64,000 bases of DNA, taken from Aeromonas australiensis (lineage in GTDB: Bacteria; Pseudomonadota; Gammaproteobacteria; Enterobacterales; Aeromonadaceae). The notes under the pieces were generated by a model. It was not told the origin of the DNA. It saw nothing but the letters and a program-made list of their open reading frames with translations, and did not search any database. This document shows positions 48,801 through 58,584 of the stretch, piece by piece. Both the position numbers and the translations under genes were made by a program. The DNA lies in the NCBI RefSeq assembly GCF_000819725.1, contig NZ_CDDH01000057.1, positions 62,001-126,000 on the forward strand, read 5' to 3'. Position 1 is the first letter of the stretch. The number at the start of each line of letters is the position of its first letter.

Positions 48801-49517
48801 ATGGCAACTCCTCATATCAATGCGAAAGATGGCGCCTTTGCTGATACCGTACTGATGCCGGGCGACCCCCTGCGCGCCAAGTACATCGCTGAAACGTTCC
48901 TGGAGAACGTCGAGCAGATCTGCGACGTGCGCAACATGTTCGGCTTTACCGGTACCTACAAGGGCCGTCGTATCTCCGTAATGGGCCACGGCATGGGTAT
49001 CCCCTCCTGCTCCATCTACGCCAAGGAGCTGATCACCGATTACGGTGTGAAGACCCTGATCCGTGTGGGCTCCTGCGGTGCCGTGCGTGAAGATGTGAAA
49101 CTGCGTGACGTGGTGATCGGTATGGGTGCCTGCACCGACTCCAAAGTAAACCGTCTGCGCTTCAAGGATCACGACTTCGCTGCCATCGCCGACTTCGACC
49201 TGGTTGCCAATGCTGTACAGGCCGCCAAGAACAAGGGCGTTGCCGTGCGTGTGGGTAACATCTTCTCCGCCGACCTGTTCTACACCCCGGACCCCTCCAT
49301 GTTCGACGTCATGGAAAAGTACGGCATCCTGGGTGTCGAAATGGAAGCCGCCGGTATCTACGGCGTGGCCGCAGAGTACGGTGCCAAGGCACTGACCATC
49401 TGCACCGTCTCCGACCATATCCGTACCGGTGAGCAGACCACCTCTGAAGAGCGTCAGCTGACCTTCAACGATATGATCGAAATCGCACTGGATTCCGTCC
49501 TGCTGGGCGACAACTAA
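48801..49517 (+). CDS. deoD: Purine nucleoside phosphorylase DeoD
   Basis: A 238-residue hexameric phosphorylase for purine (deoxy)nucleosides. [59 protein letters not shown] and [12 protein letters not shown] are conserved. Last deo gene. Confidence 0.97.
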   Translation: MATPHINAKDGAFADTVLMPGDPLRAKYIAETFLENVEQICDVRNMFGFTGTYKGRRISVMGHGMGIPSCSIYAKELITDYGVKTLIRVGSCGAVREDVKLRDVVIGMGACTDSKVNRLRFKDHDFAAIADFDLVANAVQAAKNKGVAVRVGNIFSADLFYTPDPSMFDVMEKYGILGVEMEAAGIYGVAAEYGAKALTICTVSDHIRTGEQTTSEERQLTFNDMIEIALDSVLLGDN

Positions 49518-49533
49518 TCCCCTCGCGAATAAG

Positions 49534-49559
49534 AAACGGCGGCCTGCGGGCCGCCGTTT
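49534..49559 (+). terminator. Terminator of the deo operon
   Basis: AAACGGCGGCC/GGCCGCCGTTT hairpin with a 4-base loop, directly after deoD. Confidence 0.8.
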
Positions 49560-49584
49560 GTGTATCTGCTATCTGGTCACGCCA

Positions 49585-50205
49585 TCACTGTTCCGGAGGT
49601 GGGGAGGGAGGGGGACTCTTTTTCTTGTGTTTGCGCACCCGCATGTAGTTACGGCGCACGCCATAGGAGATGAGTAATCCGGCCAGCAGGGCGACCAGCA
49701 GCAGCAAGCGCTGCTTCTCCTGCACCACCTTGAGCCGGGTATCCTTGTCTGCCAGCATTTGCTGCTCTTCCAGGGTGATGCGCAGAAAGCCGATGGTCTG
49801 CTCGCCATCCCGGATCTCCTGCACGAACTGGATCCGTCCCTTGCCCAGCTCTGGCAGTGACTTGTTATCGCTACCGATGGGCAGCAGACTCTCCAGCGGC
49901 ACCGCCTGCTTTGACTGGGCGAGGGGAATGCCACGTCCGTCGTAGAGGGTGGCATCGAGGATCTCCGGCTCTGCCGCCAGATCCCGCGCCAGCCGCTCCA
50001 GCTCGCTGCTTTTTTCCTCTTTGATCCAGCGTTTCATGTCACGGGCGGCGTAGGCGACCAGTGCCTGCGCCCGGTTGCGCGCTTCGCTGTGCAGTGCTGC
50101 CTGGCTTTCACCCTGCATATGGATGAGCACACCGAGTACCCAGCATCCGAGCAGGATACCGGCGCCCAGGCTAAGAGCACGTTTGATGGGAAGATGACGC
50201 TGCAA
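49585..50205 (-). CDS. ytjB: YtjB/SMP family inner membrane protein
   Basis: A 206-residue protein with two membrane segments (about 10-30 and 163-185) enclosing a periplasmic domain, and a basic Pro-rich tail. It matches YtjB (SMP) by topology and by being divergent from serB, as in E. coli. Function is unknown. Confidence 0.85.
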   Translation of the reverse strand: MQRHLPIKRALSLGAGILLGCWVLGVLIHMQGESQAALHSEARNRAQALVAYAARDMKRWIKEEKSSELERLARDLAAEPEILDATLYDGRGIPLAQSKQAVPLESLLPIGSDNKSLPELGKGRIQFVQEIRDGEQTIGFLRITLEEQQMLADKDTRLKVVQEKQRLLLLVALLAGLLISYGVRRNYMRVRKHKKKSPPPSPPPEQ

Positions 50206-50325
50206 GCAGGAGACCTCATGGTAACAAGGAGTGGCGAGATCTTGGCGCTTGCCTGTACAAAAAGCAATACGCTACTCTGGGCCAGCATTGTTAACCCCCT
50301 GATCACCAAGGAAGGCGTATCCCTT

Positions 50326-51336
50326 ATGTTGTTGTCCCGGCTCCCCTCTCTGCTATCCGATTGGCCCGCGTTGTTGTCCGGCTCACCCTGTTGGCAACTC
50401 AGTGTTGATGCGTTGCAACCGACAGTGACCCCGCAGGCGGGTGGCTGGCTGGTACTGTTTGGCAAGGGGTTGGGGGCATCCCATCTGGCGCGTCTGTCGC
50501 CTCTATTGGCCGCGCAGGGGCTGGCGGTCACCCTCTATCCTCCCACCGAGGTGGCGGGCGTGCCATTGCTGCTGCTTGGCTGCGATCGCTTCTCTCCCGC
50601 TCTGGTGGCCGAGCTCAAGAGCGGTGAGTGGGAGATCGATCTCTGCCATCTGCCCGCGCTGCCGACCTTGAGTGAGCCCGGCCTGCTGGTGATGGACATG
50701 GACTCCACCGCGATCTGCATTGAGTGCATCGACGAGATTGCCCGGCTTGCCGGGGTCGGCGAGCAGGTGGCGGCAGTGACGGCCGCGGCCATGCAGGGCA
50801 AGCTGGAGTTTTCCGACAGCCTGCGCAATCGGGTGGCCCTTCTGGCAGGGGCGCCGGTCTCTATTCTCGACGAAGTGGCCGCCAATATGCCGTGGATGCC
50901 CGGCTTGCAGCTGATGGTCGATACCCTCAAAGAGGCGGGATGGACGCTGGCCATCGCCTCCGGTGGTTTTACCCGTTTTGCCGGTGAGTTGCAGCAAGCG
51001 CTGGGGCTCGATGCCATCTTTGCCAACGAGTTGGCGGTGGAAGGTGGCCAGTTGAGCGGCGAGGTGAGCGGGCGCATCGTTGATGCCTGCGTCAAGGCCG
51101 AGGTGTTGCAGCAGCTGGCGCAGGAGTACGGCATTGCTGCCGCCCAGACCGTGGCCATCGGCGATGGCGCCAACGATCTCAAGATGATGGGGGTTGCGGG
51201 CCTTGGCATCGCTATTCACGCCAAACCGCTGGTGCGGGCGCAGGCGGCGGCAACCCTCAATCATCACGATCTGGAAGGGGTGATCTGCCTGCTGGCGGCG
51301 CGGGCCTGCAGCGAGCAACGTTGGGACAAGCGCTGA
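50326..51336 (+). CDS. serB: Phosphoserine phosphatase SerB
   Basis: A 336-residue HAD phosphatase for the last step of serine synthesis. The nucleophile/acid pair is Asp124 and Asp126 (VMDMDSTAICIECIDEIA), with IASGGFTRFA and AIGDGANDLKMM downstream. The open frame begins at 50089, but ATG 50326 aligns with E. coli SerB and follows AAGGAAGG. The N-terminal part is a divergent ACT-like region. Confidence 0.93.
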   Translation: MLLSRLPSLLSDWPALLSGSPCWQLSVDALQPTVTPQAGGWLVLFGKGLGASHLARLSPLLAAQGLAVTLYPPTEVAGVPLLLLGCDRFSPALVAELKSGEWEIDLCHLPALPTLSEPGLLVMDMDSTAICIECIDEIARLAGVGEQVAAVTAAAMQGKLEFSDSLRNRVALLAGAPVSILDEVAANMPWMPGLQLMVDTLKEAGWTLAIASGGFTRFAGELQQALGLDAIFANELAVEGGQLSGEVSGRIVDACVKAEVLQQLAQEYGIAAAQTVAIGDGANDLKMMGVAGLGIAIHAKPLVRAQAAATLNHHDLEGVICLLAARACSEQRWDKR

Positions 51337-51364
51337 CAGTGTTTCAAGGAGGAAACCAATAAAA

Positions 51365-52270
51365 ATGGAATTGTTGCAGCAGTCTCTGTTTATCCCCTGT
51401 GGCGCCCATCAATTGCATGTGCGCCACATCAAACCCCGGGTCGCCGTGCATGGCGAGCCGATCCTGATGGTGCATGGCGCCATCGAGAACGGGCGGATCT
51501 TCTATACCGAATCGGGCAAGGGGCTGGCCTGCTTTCTGGCCCGCCACGGCTATCAGGTCTATGTGGCTGATTTGCGGGGGCGGGGGCTCAGCACTCCGGC
51601 CATCGCCGAGCAGGCGGAGCACGGTCAGCATGAGCTGATCACCGAGGATCTGCCCGCCCTGCAGCGCTGGATTGCCGCGCGCCATCATGGCTTCAAGGTG
51701 CACTGGGTGGCCCACTCCTGGGGCGGCGTTATCATGGCCTCGACCCTGGTGCGCTTTCCCGAGCTGGCGGAGCAGGTGGCCAGCCTGCTGTTTTTTGGCA
51801 CCAAGCGGGGAGTGTCGGTGCACAATCCCGAACGCTGGCTGAAGGTGGATCTGATCTGGAATCGGCTGGCCCCCTGGCTGGCCCGCCGGCGCGGTTTCCT
51901 GGCGGCTCGCAATCTGAAGATCGGTGCGGACGACGAACCGCTACGTTATCTGCAGGAGACCATCCCCTGGGTCAAGTGTGGCCCCTGGCAGGATCCTCAC
52001 GACGGTTTCGCCTATGACGAGGCGGCGGTGCGGGTCAACTGGCCACCGCTCTGGATGATTTCGGCCAAAGCGGACAAGGTGCTGGGCCACCCGACCGATG
52101 TACGCCGCTTCAGCGATGAAATGAGGTCAAAGAGCCGTCATACCCGGCTTGGGCGAGATAACGGCAACCACCTCGATTATGACCACATCAATATGCTGAC
52201 CGCCCCGCAGGCCCAGGAGGATCACTTCCCCCAGATCCTCGACTGGCTGCTTAACCCGCAGGCGGCATGA
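51365..52270 (+). CDS. Alpha/beta hydrolase
   Basis: A 301-residue alpha/beta hydrolase. HG of the oxyanion region (ILMVHGAIENGR), the nucleophile elbow VAHSWGG, an acid strand (WMISAKADKVLG) and a late His (NGNHLDYDH) form a likely catalytic triad. GGAGG-like AAGGAGG precedes it, 28 bp after serB. Substrate unknown; esterase or lysophospholipase activity is possible. Confidence 0.85.
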   Translation: MELLQQSLFIPCGAHQLHVRHIKPRVAVHGEPILMVHGAIENGRIFYTESGKGLACFLARHGYQVYVADLRGRGLSTPAIAEQAEHGQHELITEDLPALQRWIAARHHGFKVHWVAHSWGGVIMASTLVRFPELAEQVASLLFFGTKRGVSVHNPERWLKVDLIWNRLAPWLARRRGFLAARNLKIGADDEPLRYLQETIPWVKCGPWQDPHDGFAYDEAAVRVNWPPLWMISAKADKVLGHPTDVRRFSDEMRSKSRHTRLGRDNGNHLDYDHINMLTAPQAQEDHFPQILDWLLNPQAA

Positions 52271-52274
52271 CAAA

Positions 52275-52301
52275 AAACAGGGCGCAGCAAGCGCCCTGTT
52301 T
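52275..52301. terminator. Hairpin between the hydrolase and the PilZ gene
   Basis: AAACAGGGCGC/GCGCCCTGTTT stem with a 5-base loop and flanking A and T runs. It fits both convergent genes. Confidence 0.85.
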
Positions 52302-52324
52302 CATGTCTGTATGTTCCGTTATCT

Positions 52325-54703
52325 TCAGTTCCGCGGCGGAGTGATGCCAAAGCGGAACAGGGTGGCCTGGGTGGTATCGGTCAGCTCGCCCACCCCCACC
52401 ACGCTCCACAGCTCCTCTTCCAGTTTGCGCGCCTTGTGGATGGCGAACTTGGCGATGTAGTCCAGTTCGTTGGCGATGAAGTTGGTGTCGGGCCGCCCGG
52501 TGCGGGAGATGCCAACCAGCACGGAGTAGAACTCACCTTGTTGCTGCGCCAGCTCGATGAACTGACGCTTCTCTTTGACGCTGGCAAAGCTGCTGGCCAG
52601 CCGGCTGCTGAAGATGGGCAGGCCTGCCGTGGTCTGGATGCTGGCGATGTAGACCTCGTCTTCTCTCGGTTTGTCCTCTCGTTCGATGGCGCGCAGCGGG
52701 TTCATCAGCAGCTCCTTGAGCAGTTCCCCTTGAAACAGCGGGTAGAGGTTCTCCTGCTCCGGCTGCTCGGCACAGGCTTCTAGTAGTCGCTGTAGCGTGC
52801 GAGGTTGCAGGGACTTGCCGATGGAGGCCGGTTTGGGCGCGCCTTTCAGCTTGTTGACGTAGACCGGTGAGTTGAACAGATGATGGGTGTAGATATTGCG
52901 CAGTGCCCGCGCCAGCCCGCGATAGCGGCGCTGTTCCTGGGCCGCCTTGAGTTTGTTCTGGTTGCTTTCGATCAGCAGGCTGAAGAATTGGCGGCCGGTA
53001 TGGCGATCCGAATCCCCTTCTATGCAGAGGTGCAGCACGGTGCGGGTCATATTGAGGCTGACCAGTCGGTAGGAGAGACGCTGCAGATCCATGCTCTTGG
53101 AAAGCGTCTGCAAGCGGGGCAGGGCGATGGTCACCACATCATTTTTCTCGCCGACGAAGGCCTCTTCCAGCTCGATTTGCAGGCCGTGCGTTGAAATATC
53201 GCGGGTCCAGCCGACCCAGGATTTGCCATTGTGGTGGATGGCGACCGCCGTCTTGTGGATATAGCGTGACTCTTTACGCAGCTGGACGTAGTGCAGGGTC
53301 TCGATCTCGAACGGTGCAACCCCTTTCTCGTGGCCAAAGCGTTGTAGCTCGTTGGCATTGCCGCTGACCCCTTCCTGATGGAACTCTTCCCGCTGGGATT
53401 CCAGGGCGATCTCCTGTAGCAGGCCACAGTAGCCGATCTGCTTGAGCCGCTCGAGCAGCAGGATATCTTGCAGTTGCGGGTTGTCCTGGCCTTGCAGTTG
53501 CCCCACATCCGCCTCGATCAGATCGCAGGCCTCCAGCGTGAACTTGTAGACACGCCAACTGGGGCGGCGCGATCCCACCTGAAAGAAGAGGGCGGTGAGG
53601 CCGCTCTGGCGCAGCTCCTCTACGGTAGCGGAGAAGAAGTAGATGTGGCTGCGCACCGTGTGGGTAAAACAGTAGATGATGGTCTCGGTGGTGGTGCCGG
53701 GGGCCGGGCAGAGGTGCTTCATCCGTTCGGCGCTGAAAAGGCCCGCGAGGGCATCACGGTTCTTCTCGTCGCGCCAATACTCCAGCAGGTGCTGGTTGTT
53801 CTCGGTACGCAGGGCCACCTCGAGGGTGGGGCTGTCGCCGGTACCGAAGAAGAGTGGCATGCCGGTCATCCGTGGTAGGTAGAACTGTTCATATCCTTTG
53901 ATGATGGCGGCGGAGAGCAGGTAGTCGACGCTGACCCGATAGCGGATCTTGTTGGCATCGATAAAGTCGCTAAGGAAGGCATCGAAGGCTGGCTGCTCGC
54001 CGGAGCGCACCAGCCGCAGCCAATATTTTCCCTCTTTACTCTCTTCGCCGAGGATCTGGTAGCCGACCGGTTGGTGCAGCACCGGATTGGGGGCGTCCCG
54101 CTCCAGTCCGGTAAAGAAGACCTCTACCTGGGCGCCAGTATGGTAATTGGGCAGATATGGCACAGAGATCCGCATCCCGCCCAACGAAAGATCAGAGCTC
54201 TTGGCGAACAGCTTCTCCCCGTCCTGAAACTTGAGCAGCACCGGCGAGCTGAAGTGCATCCGCTCCTGACGGCGGCCGTAGTAGCTGGCAAAGGTGATGG
54301 TGTTGACATCATATTGCCGGAACGGGCTTACAGGGGGAGACAGTATGCCATCCACCCGGGTGAGGTGATGGTTCTTTTGCCATTGCTGCAGCCTCTCGTA
54401 CACGCCAAGTGTATAGACGTCACGGTAGAGATAGCACTGTGATTGAAACAGTTCGATGGCCTCGGTTGGCATAAAGTGGGTGATGCCATCGAACTCGTGC
54501 ACCAGGCATTCATCCCCCATCTCATCGCGCATGTCGATGACCCTGCGGCAGGGAGAGCACTTGCGTTTGAGCTCCATCTTGAGCAAAAAACGGTTGTTGC
54601 TGTTTTCCGCTTGGGTCATGCGGTTGAAGATCTCCTCGAAATCTTGCTCCCGCAGTAAGGGAATAAGTTGTTCAATCAGATGTTGCTGGTGTTCTGAATC
54701 CAT
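52325..54703 (-). CDS. Large tandem-PilZ domain protein
   Basis: A 792-residue cytosolic protein without membrane segments. Two regions carry the c-di-GMP-binding pair of motifs. The first, around residue 150, has RRQERMHF then DLSLGG; the second, near 455-490, has RKESRYIH then DISTHG (RxxxR plus DxSxxG). The rest is unassigned and largely helical. ATG 54703 has AGGA five bases upstream; the frame reaches 54760. It is divergent from radA, where Vibrio also has a PilZ gene. It is probably a c-di-GMP receptor acting on motility or biofilm; the partner is unknown. Confidence 0.85.
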   Translation of the reverse strand: MDSEHQQHLIEQLIPLLREQDFEEIFNRMTQAENSNNRFLLKMELKRKCSPCRRVIDMRDEMGDECLVHEFDGITHFMPTEAIELFQSQCYLYRDVYTLGVYERLQQWQKNHHLTRVDGILSPPVSPFRQYDVNTITFASYYGRRQERMHFSSPVLLKFQDGEKLFAKSSDLSLGGMRISVPYLPNYHTGAQVEVFFTGLERDAPNPVLHQPVGYQILGEESKEGKYWLRLVRSGEQPAFDAFLSDFIDANKIRYRVSVDYLLSAAIIKGYEQFYLPRMTGMPLFFGTGDSPTLEVALRTENNQHLLEYWRDEKNRDALAGLFSAERMKHLCPAPGTTTETIIYCFTHTVRSHIYFFSATVEELRQSGLTALFFQVGSRRPSWRVYKFTLEACDLIEADVGQLQGQDNPQLQDILLLERLKQIGYCGLLQEIALESQREEFHQEGVSGNANELQRFGHEKGVAPFEIETLHYVQLRKESRYIHKTAVAIHHNGKSWVGWTRDISTHGLQIELEEAFVGEKNDVVTIALPRLQTLSKSMDLQRLSYRLVSLNMTRTVLHLCIEGDSDRHTGRQFFSLLIESNQNKLKAAQEQRRYRGLARALRNIYTHHLFNSPVYVNKLKGAPKPASIGKSLQPRTLQRLLEACAEQPEQENLYPLFQGELLKELLMNPLRAIEREDKPREDEVYIASIQTTAGLPIFSSRLASSFASVKEKRQFIELAQQQGEFYSVLVGISRTGRPDTNFIANELDYIAKFAIHKARKLEEELWSVVGVGELTDTTQATLFRFGITPPRN

Positions 54704-54803
54704 TTGTTCCTGCCACGGAAAGTCACTTTTCCGATTCTGGGTTTGATCTGTCGGTCGCAAACAAGTATATCAAGCAGGAATTCATCCTGTCCCCGAGTTA
54801 TCC

Positions 54804-56171
54804 ATGGCCAAAAATAAAACCGCTTATGTTTGTTCCGAATGTGGTGCCGACTTCACACGCTGGCAAGGTCAATGCAGTGAGTGCAAGGAGTGGAATACCA
54901 TCACCGAGGTGCGTCTCGGTTCGGTGAGCCCCGCTGGCAAGAGTGCCCGTTACACCGGTTATGCCGGCGCGGTCGGCAGTCAGGTACAAACACTGGCAGA
55001 GATTGCCACCACTGAAATCCCCCGTTTTACCTCAGGTTTCAAGGAGCTGGATCGGGTGCTTGGTGGCGGGGTGGTGCCCGGCTCGGCCATTCTGATCGGC
55101 GGTAATCCGGGGGCGGGCAAGTCGACCCTGCTGCTGCAGACCATGTGCGGTCTGGCAGAGCGGATGAAAACCCTCTATGTCACTGGCGAGGAGTCGTTGC
55201 AGCAGGTGGCGATGCGGGCCAATCGCCTTGGACTGCCCACCGACAAGCTGCGGATGCTCTCCGAGACCAGCGTCGAGCAGATCTGCCTGATTGCCCAGCA
55301 GGAGCAGCCGCAGATCATGGTGATCGACTCCATTCAGGTGATGCATGTGGCGGATGTGCAATCGTCCCCCGGTTCAGTCTCTCAGGTGCGCGAAGCGGCT
55401 GCGTTGCTGACCCGTTACGCCAAGCAGAACCATGTAGCCATCTTCATGGTGGGTCATGTGACCAAGGATGGCAGTCTGGCGGGCCCCAAGGTGCTGGAAC
55501 ACTGCATCGACTGTTCGGTACTGCTTGATGGTGGTCATGACTCCCGTTTTCGGACTCTGCGCTCCCACAAGAACCGCTTCGGCGCGGTCAATGAGCTGGG
55601 GGTCTTTGCCATGACCGAGCAGGGGATGCGCGAGGTGAGCAACCCCTCCGCCATCTTCCTCAGCCGGGGTCAGGAGCAGGCGCCCGGTTCCATCGTTATG
55701 GTGATCTGGGAGGGCACCCGACCGCTGCTGGTGGAGTTGCAGGCGCTGGTGGACTACTCCCAGCTCTCCAACCCGCGCCGGGTGGCTGTGGGGATGGATC
55801 ACAACCGGCTTGCCATGTTGCTGGCGGTGTTGCACCGTCACGGCGGGCTGCAGATGGCGGATCAGGATGTCTTTATCAACGTGGTGGGCGGGGTCAAAGT
55901 CGAGGAGACCAGTGCGGACCTGGCGCTGCTGCTGGCGATGGTCTCCAGCTTCCGGGATCAGGCGTTGCCCAAGGATCTGGTGGTGTTCGGCGAAGTGGGT
56001 CTTTCCGGTGAAATTCGCCCGGTACCGTCTGGTCAGGAGCGATTGCAGGAGGCGGCCAAGCACGGTTTTCGTCGTGCCATCGTGCCGCACGCCAATGCCC
56101 CCAAACACCCCATCGAAGGGATGGAAGTGGTGCCGGTCAAGAAGTTGTCTGAGGCACTCGAGGCTCTGTAA
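54804..56171 (+). CDS. radA: DNA repair protein RadA
   Basis: A 455-residue RecA-like helicase for branch migration. A zinc finger (Cys10, 13, 24, 27) is followed by Walker A GGNPGAGKSTL, the RadA motif SHKNRFG and a C-terminal Lon-protease-like domain (VVGGVKVEETSADLALLLAM). It is downstream of serB as in E. coli, though separated here by the PilZ gene. Confidence 0.97.
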   Translation: MAKNKTAYVCSECGADFTRWQGQCSECKEWNTITEVRLGSVSPAGKSARYTGYAGAVGSQVQTLAEIATTEIPRFTSGFKELDRVLGGGVVPGSAILIGGNPGAGKSTLLLQTMCGLAERMKTLYVTGEESLQQVAMRANRLGLPTDKLRMLSETSVEQICLIAQQEQPQIMVIDSIQVMHVADVQSSPGSVSQVREAAALLTRYAKQNHVAIFMVGHVTKDGSLAGPKVLEHCIDCSVLLDGGHDSRFRTLRSHKNRFGAVNELGVFAMTEQGMREVSNPSAIFLSRGQEQAPGSIVMVIWEGTRPLLVELQALVDYSQLSNPRRVAVGMDHNRLAMLLAVLHRHGGLQMADQDVFINVVGGVKVEETSADLALLLAMVSSFRDQALPKDLVVFGEVGLSGEIRPVPSGQERLQEAAKHGFRRAIVPHANAPKHPIEGMEVVPVKKLSEALEAL

Positions 56172-56205
56172 TTTTCCGGCATTCCAATCGAGACAGCAGC
56201 ACATA

Positions 56206-56231
56206 ATAAAGAGCGCCGGGGCGCTCTTTAT
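56206..56231. terminator. Terminator between radA and the small PilZ gene
   Basis: ATAAAGAGCGCC/GGCGCTCTTTAT hairpin; symmetrical A and T tracts serve both convergent genes. Confidence 0.85.
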
Positions 56232-56249
56232 AGATATATCCGAATAGGG

Positions 56250-56630
56250 TCAGGGGTGGGGGTGTTCCAGATGTTCGCTCAGTAGTTGTTCCAACTCACG
56301 ATGGAGCAGTTCTTCATCACCGACGTTGAGCTCGATCATCCGCTTGAGGTGGGTGGCGCTGTCGATATCGATATGGTGACAGTAGAATCCCAGCTTCTTG
56401 CTGGCTTCATGATTTAGTTCGACCTGCATCTTGATCTCGATGTCGCTGCCACTCAGGGTAAAGCTGAGCTGGTACTCCTTGTTGTCACGACTCTCCCAAT
56501 CATCGGGTCGGATCAGCAGTGCGCCCTGCAAGGAGATGTCGACAAGCTGAGTCTGCCACTTCTGTTCTCCCTGGGTCAGTTCTGCCATGGTCAAGTAGAG
56601 GATCCGTGCAAAACGTCGGCGCTCAGACAT
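56250..56630 (-). CDS. Single-domain PilZ protein
   Basis: A 126-residue protein that is essentially one PilZ domain. SERRRFARILY supplies RxxxR and DISLQGALL supplies DxSxxG, so c-di-GMP binding is likely. AGGAG precedes ATG 56630. It lies on the other side of radA from the large tandem-PilZ gene. Confidence 0.88.
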   Translation of the reverse strand: MSERRRFARILYLTMAELTQGEQKWQTQLVDISLQGALLIRPDDWESRDNKEYQLSFTLSGSDIEIKMQVELNHEASKKLGFYCHHIDIDSATHLKRMIELNVGDEELLHRELEQLLSEHLEHPHP

Positions 56631-56730
56631 GCTTATCTCCTGTATGCAATAAGTGTAGATGCTAGGGCCATTGCTCTGAGTGTAATCCACCCTGGTTGCC
56701 AGTATCTTGAACTTGCTCCGAAAATAGCGT

Positions 56731-57213
56731 TCAGGTTTGCTGGGTACTCAAGGATTCAACCACATGCAGCGCTTTAACCAGGCGATCTTCCTGTTTGAAC
56801 CGCTCTTCCAGTACTGGGCCCAGCTCGTTGAGATCGTCATCAAGAAGCAACAATTGAGCCTCGTCGGCGTCGCTGTATTTATCGTTGAACTCGAGGGCGA
56901 ATTCGGTGCTGGTGCGAATGTGGGGATAGATGCGCTTGGCCAACTCCAGCGTTTCGCCGCTGGCTTGCTCGAAGGCGGTGACCACGTGGTGGTAAATTTC
57001 GAAATGGCCCGCACTAACATAGTCAACCAAGCGGTCGCAGAAGTGATGCAGCTCTTCTGCCTTGGGCAGGCTGCGTTGCTTGGTGCGCGCTGGAGTGAGG
57101 CCTGCCAGCTGCATATATCCAACCAGCAGCGCTTGTCTTGCATCCAGCCAGGCATCGATGGCTTTGTGCTTGCCAGCCAGCGCCTGCTTGGTCTGTTCCA
57201 GTTTCGTCAACAT
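56731..57213 (-). CDS. rsd: Sigma-70 regulator Rsd/AlgQ
   Basis: A 160-residue helical protein of the Rsd/AlgQ family (IDAWLDARQALLVGYMQLAGL, FCDRLVDYVSAGHFEIYHHVV, LEERFKQEDRLVKAL). Rsd binds region 4 of sigma-70 in stationary phase. ATG 57213 gives the usual length; the frame to 57318 adds 35 residues without support. It is near hupA as in E. coli. Confidence 0.88.
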   Translation of the reverse strand: MLTKLEQTKQALAGKHKAIDAWLDARQALLVGYMQLAGLTPARTKQRSLPKAEELHHFCDRLVDYVSAGHFEIYHHVVTAFEQASGETLELAKRIYPHIRTSTEFALEFNDKYSDADEAQLLLLDDDLNELGPVLEERFKQEDRLVKALHVVESLSTQQT

Positions 57214-57562
57214 AATCCCTATCCCTCCGTGGGGCAAAGGCTGGCCGATAGTTCGGTATTCCGAGCCGTTTGAGCAGTGACACAACCTATAACTAGGGAA
57301 AATCTGACCAAGCGTCAATAGCTATGCGGGGATATTGTTAAGTGGCGAAGAAATAGACGGTTGATGGTTTCCCTCTACTTGCAACTTTCATTGCAGCTTT
57401 CAGGCCGGTTCGGTTTTTTTCCGGGATGGAATGTGACTATTTTCGCAGATCTTGATGAAAACCCCAGCGTTTGACGCGTTCGGCTCGATAAAGGCTTTGC
57501 CTGTGTGTTTTTTTTTGCATAGAGTGACCCAGCGCTAAATGCCCGATCATAAAGGAAATGTT
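57214..57562. promoter_or_regulatory. Gap between rsd and hupA with a possible hupA promoter
   Basis: 349 bp without a gene. A possible hupA promoter is TTGCCT (57497-57502), 17 bp, TAGAGT (57520-57525), with a nine-T run in the spacer. Nothing else was recognised. Confidence 0.35.
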
Positions 57563-57835
57563 ATGAACAAAGCTCAACTTGTCGATGCGATTGCCGCCAA
57601 AGCAGATCTGAGCAAAGCTCAGGCCAAAGTGGCTCTGGAAGAGATCATCAATGGTATTACCCAGAGCTTGAAAGAAGGCGATGCTGTGCAACTGGTCGGT
57701 TTTGGCACCTTCAAGGTTACCCACCGCGCAGGCCGCACCGGTCGTAACCCGCAAACTGGTAAAGAGATCCAGATTGCTGCTGCCAACGTGCCTTCATTCG
57801 TGGCTGGCAAGGCGCTGAAAGACGCCGTCAAGTAA
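57563..57835 (+). CDS. hupA: DNA-binding protein HU-alpha
   Basis: A 90-residue HU ([46 protein letters not shown]), with the Pro of the DNA-intercalating arm in RNPQTG. AAAGGAAA precedes ATG 57563. A strong terminator follows. Confidence 0.97.
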   Translation: MNKAQLVDAIAAKADLSKAQAKVALEEIINGITQSLKEGDAVQLVGFGTFKVTHRAGRTGRNPQTGKEIQIAAANVPSFVAGKALKDAVK

Positions 57836-57856
57836 GTCCGAAAGTCTGTTTTGTCC

Positions 57857-57890
57857 AATGCCAGTCAGCTTGCTGACTGGCATTGTTTTT
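57857..57890 (+). terminator. Terminator after hupA
   Basis: 13-bp stem AATGCCAGTCAGC/GCTGACTGGCATT with a TT loop, then GTTTTT. Confidence 0.93.
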
Positions 57891-57979
57891 ATGGGATTTT
57901 CCCATCCTTCCGGTTTTAGTGCTCCTTGGCTTTTCCTGCCTGTTCTGTTTCTTCTGTCAGCCTTGTTGCGGCTGATGCC

Positions 57980-58423
57980 TTATGCCGTCAGGGGGCTGGA
58001 TGGCAGCGGCCAGATCCGCTCATAGGCCCAGGTAAAGACCATGATGTAGACGAGGTAGAAGGCGACGAAACCGAGATCCAGCATCAGGGCGTCCCACACT
58101 CCCAAATCGAGCCAGAACATGACGCAAGGGAGGGAGATCATCATAAAGCTCGCCTCATAGCCAAATGCGTGCAGGAAGCGGTCCAATGGGCGCTTGTTGG
58201 TGCGTCCGCACAGTTTGAGCAACCCCTTGTCGAACAACAGATTCCAGCCGTAGGTCCAGGCGGTGGCGACGATGGAGAAGAAGATGGCCAGCGAACCGAC
58301 CTCGGCGACGCCCTGACCGAACAGCTGGCTGATCAGCGGTGCGACCAGTGCCAGCCCGATCCCTTCGTAGAGAACCAGATAACGAAGTCGATCCGGGGTG
58401 GTGCGCAGTTGGGTACTACTCAT
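57980..58423 (-). CDS. PACE-family (AceI-like) efflux protein
   Basis: A 147-residue, four-helix membrane protein made of two bacterial transmembrane pair domains: LRYLVLYEGIGLALVAPL and TYGWNLLFDKGL in the first, DRFLHAFGYEASFMMISLP and YIMVFTWAYERIWP in the second. PACE proteins export chlorhexidine and other biocides and polyamines. AGGAGG lies eight bases before ATG 58423. Substrate here is unknown. Confidence 0.87.
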   Translation of the reverse strand: MSSTQLRTTPDRLRYLVLYEGIGLALVAPLISQLFGQGVAEVGSLAIFFSIVATAWTYGWNLLFDKGLLKLCGRTNKRPLDRFLHAFGYEASFMMISLPCVMFWLDLGVWDALMLDLGFVAFYLVYIMVFTWAYERIWPLPSSPLTA

Positions 58424-58584
58424 GTGATGTGCCTCCTGTGGGAGGCGCATTCTACTCAGCGAACGGTTAAAAAAGAAGCACTTCTGTGCGCCGATTGCCA
58501 GAGCTTGATATGCAGAGTCATGATGGTTGCCATCTCTCGATGGCGCCTCTCTATCGTGCTCCCTGGGGGGTTCAGACTGTGCAC

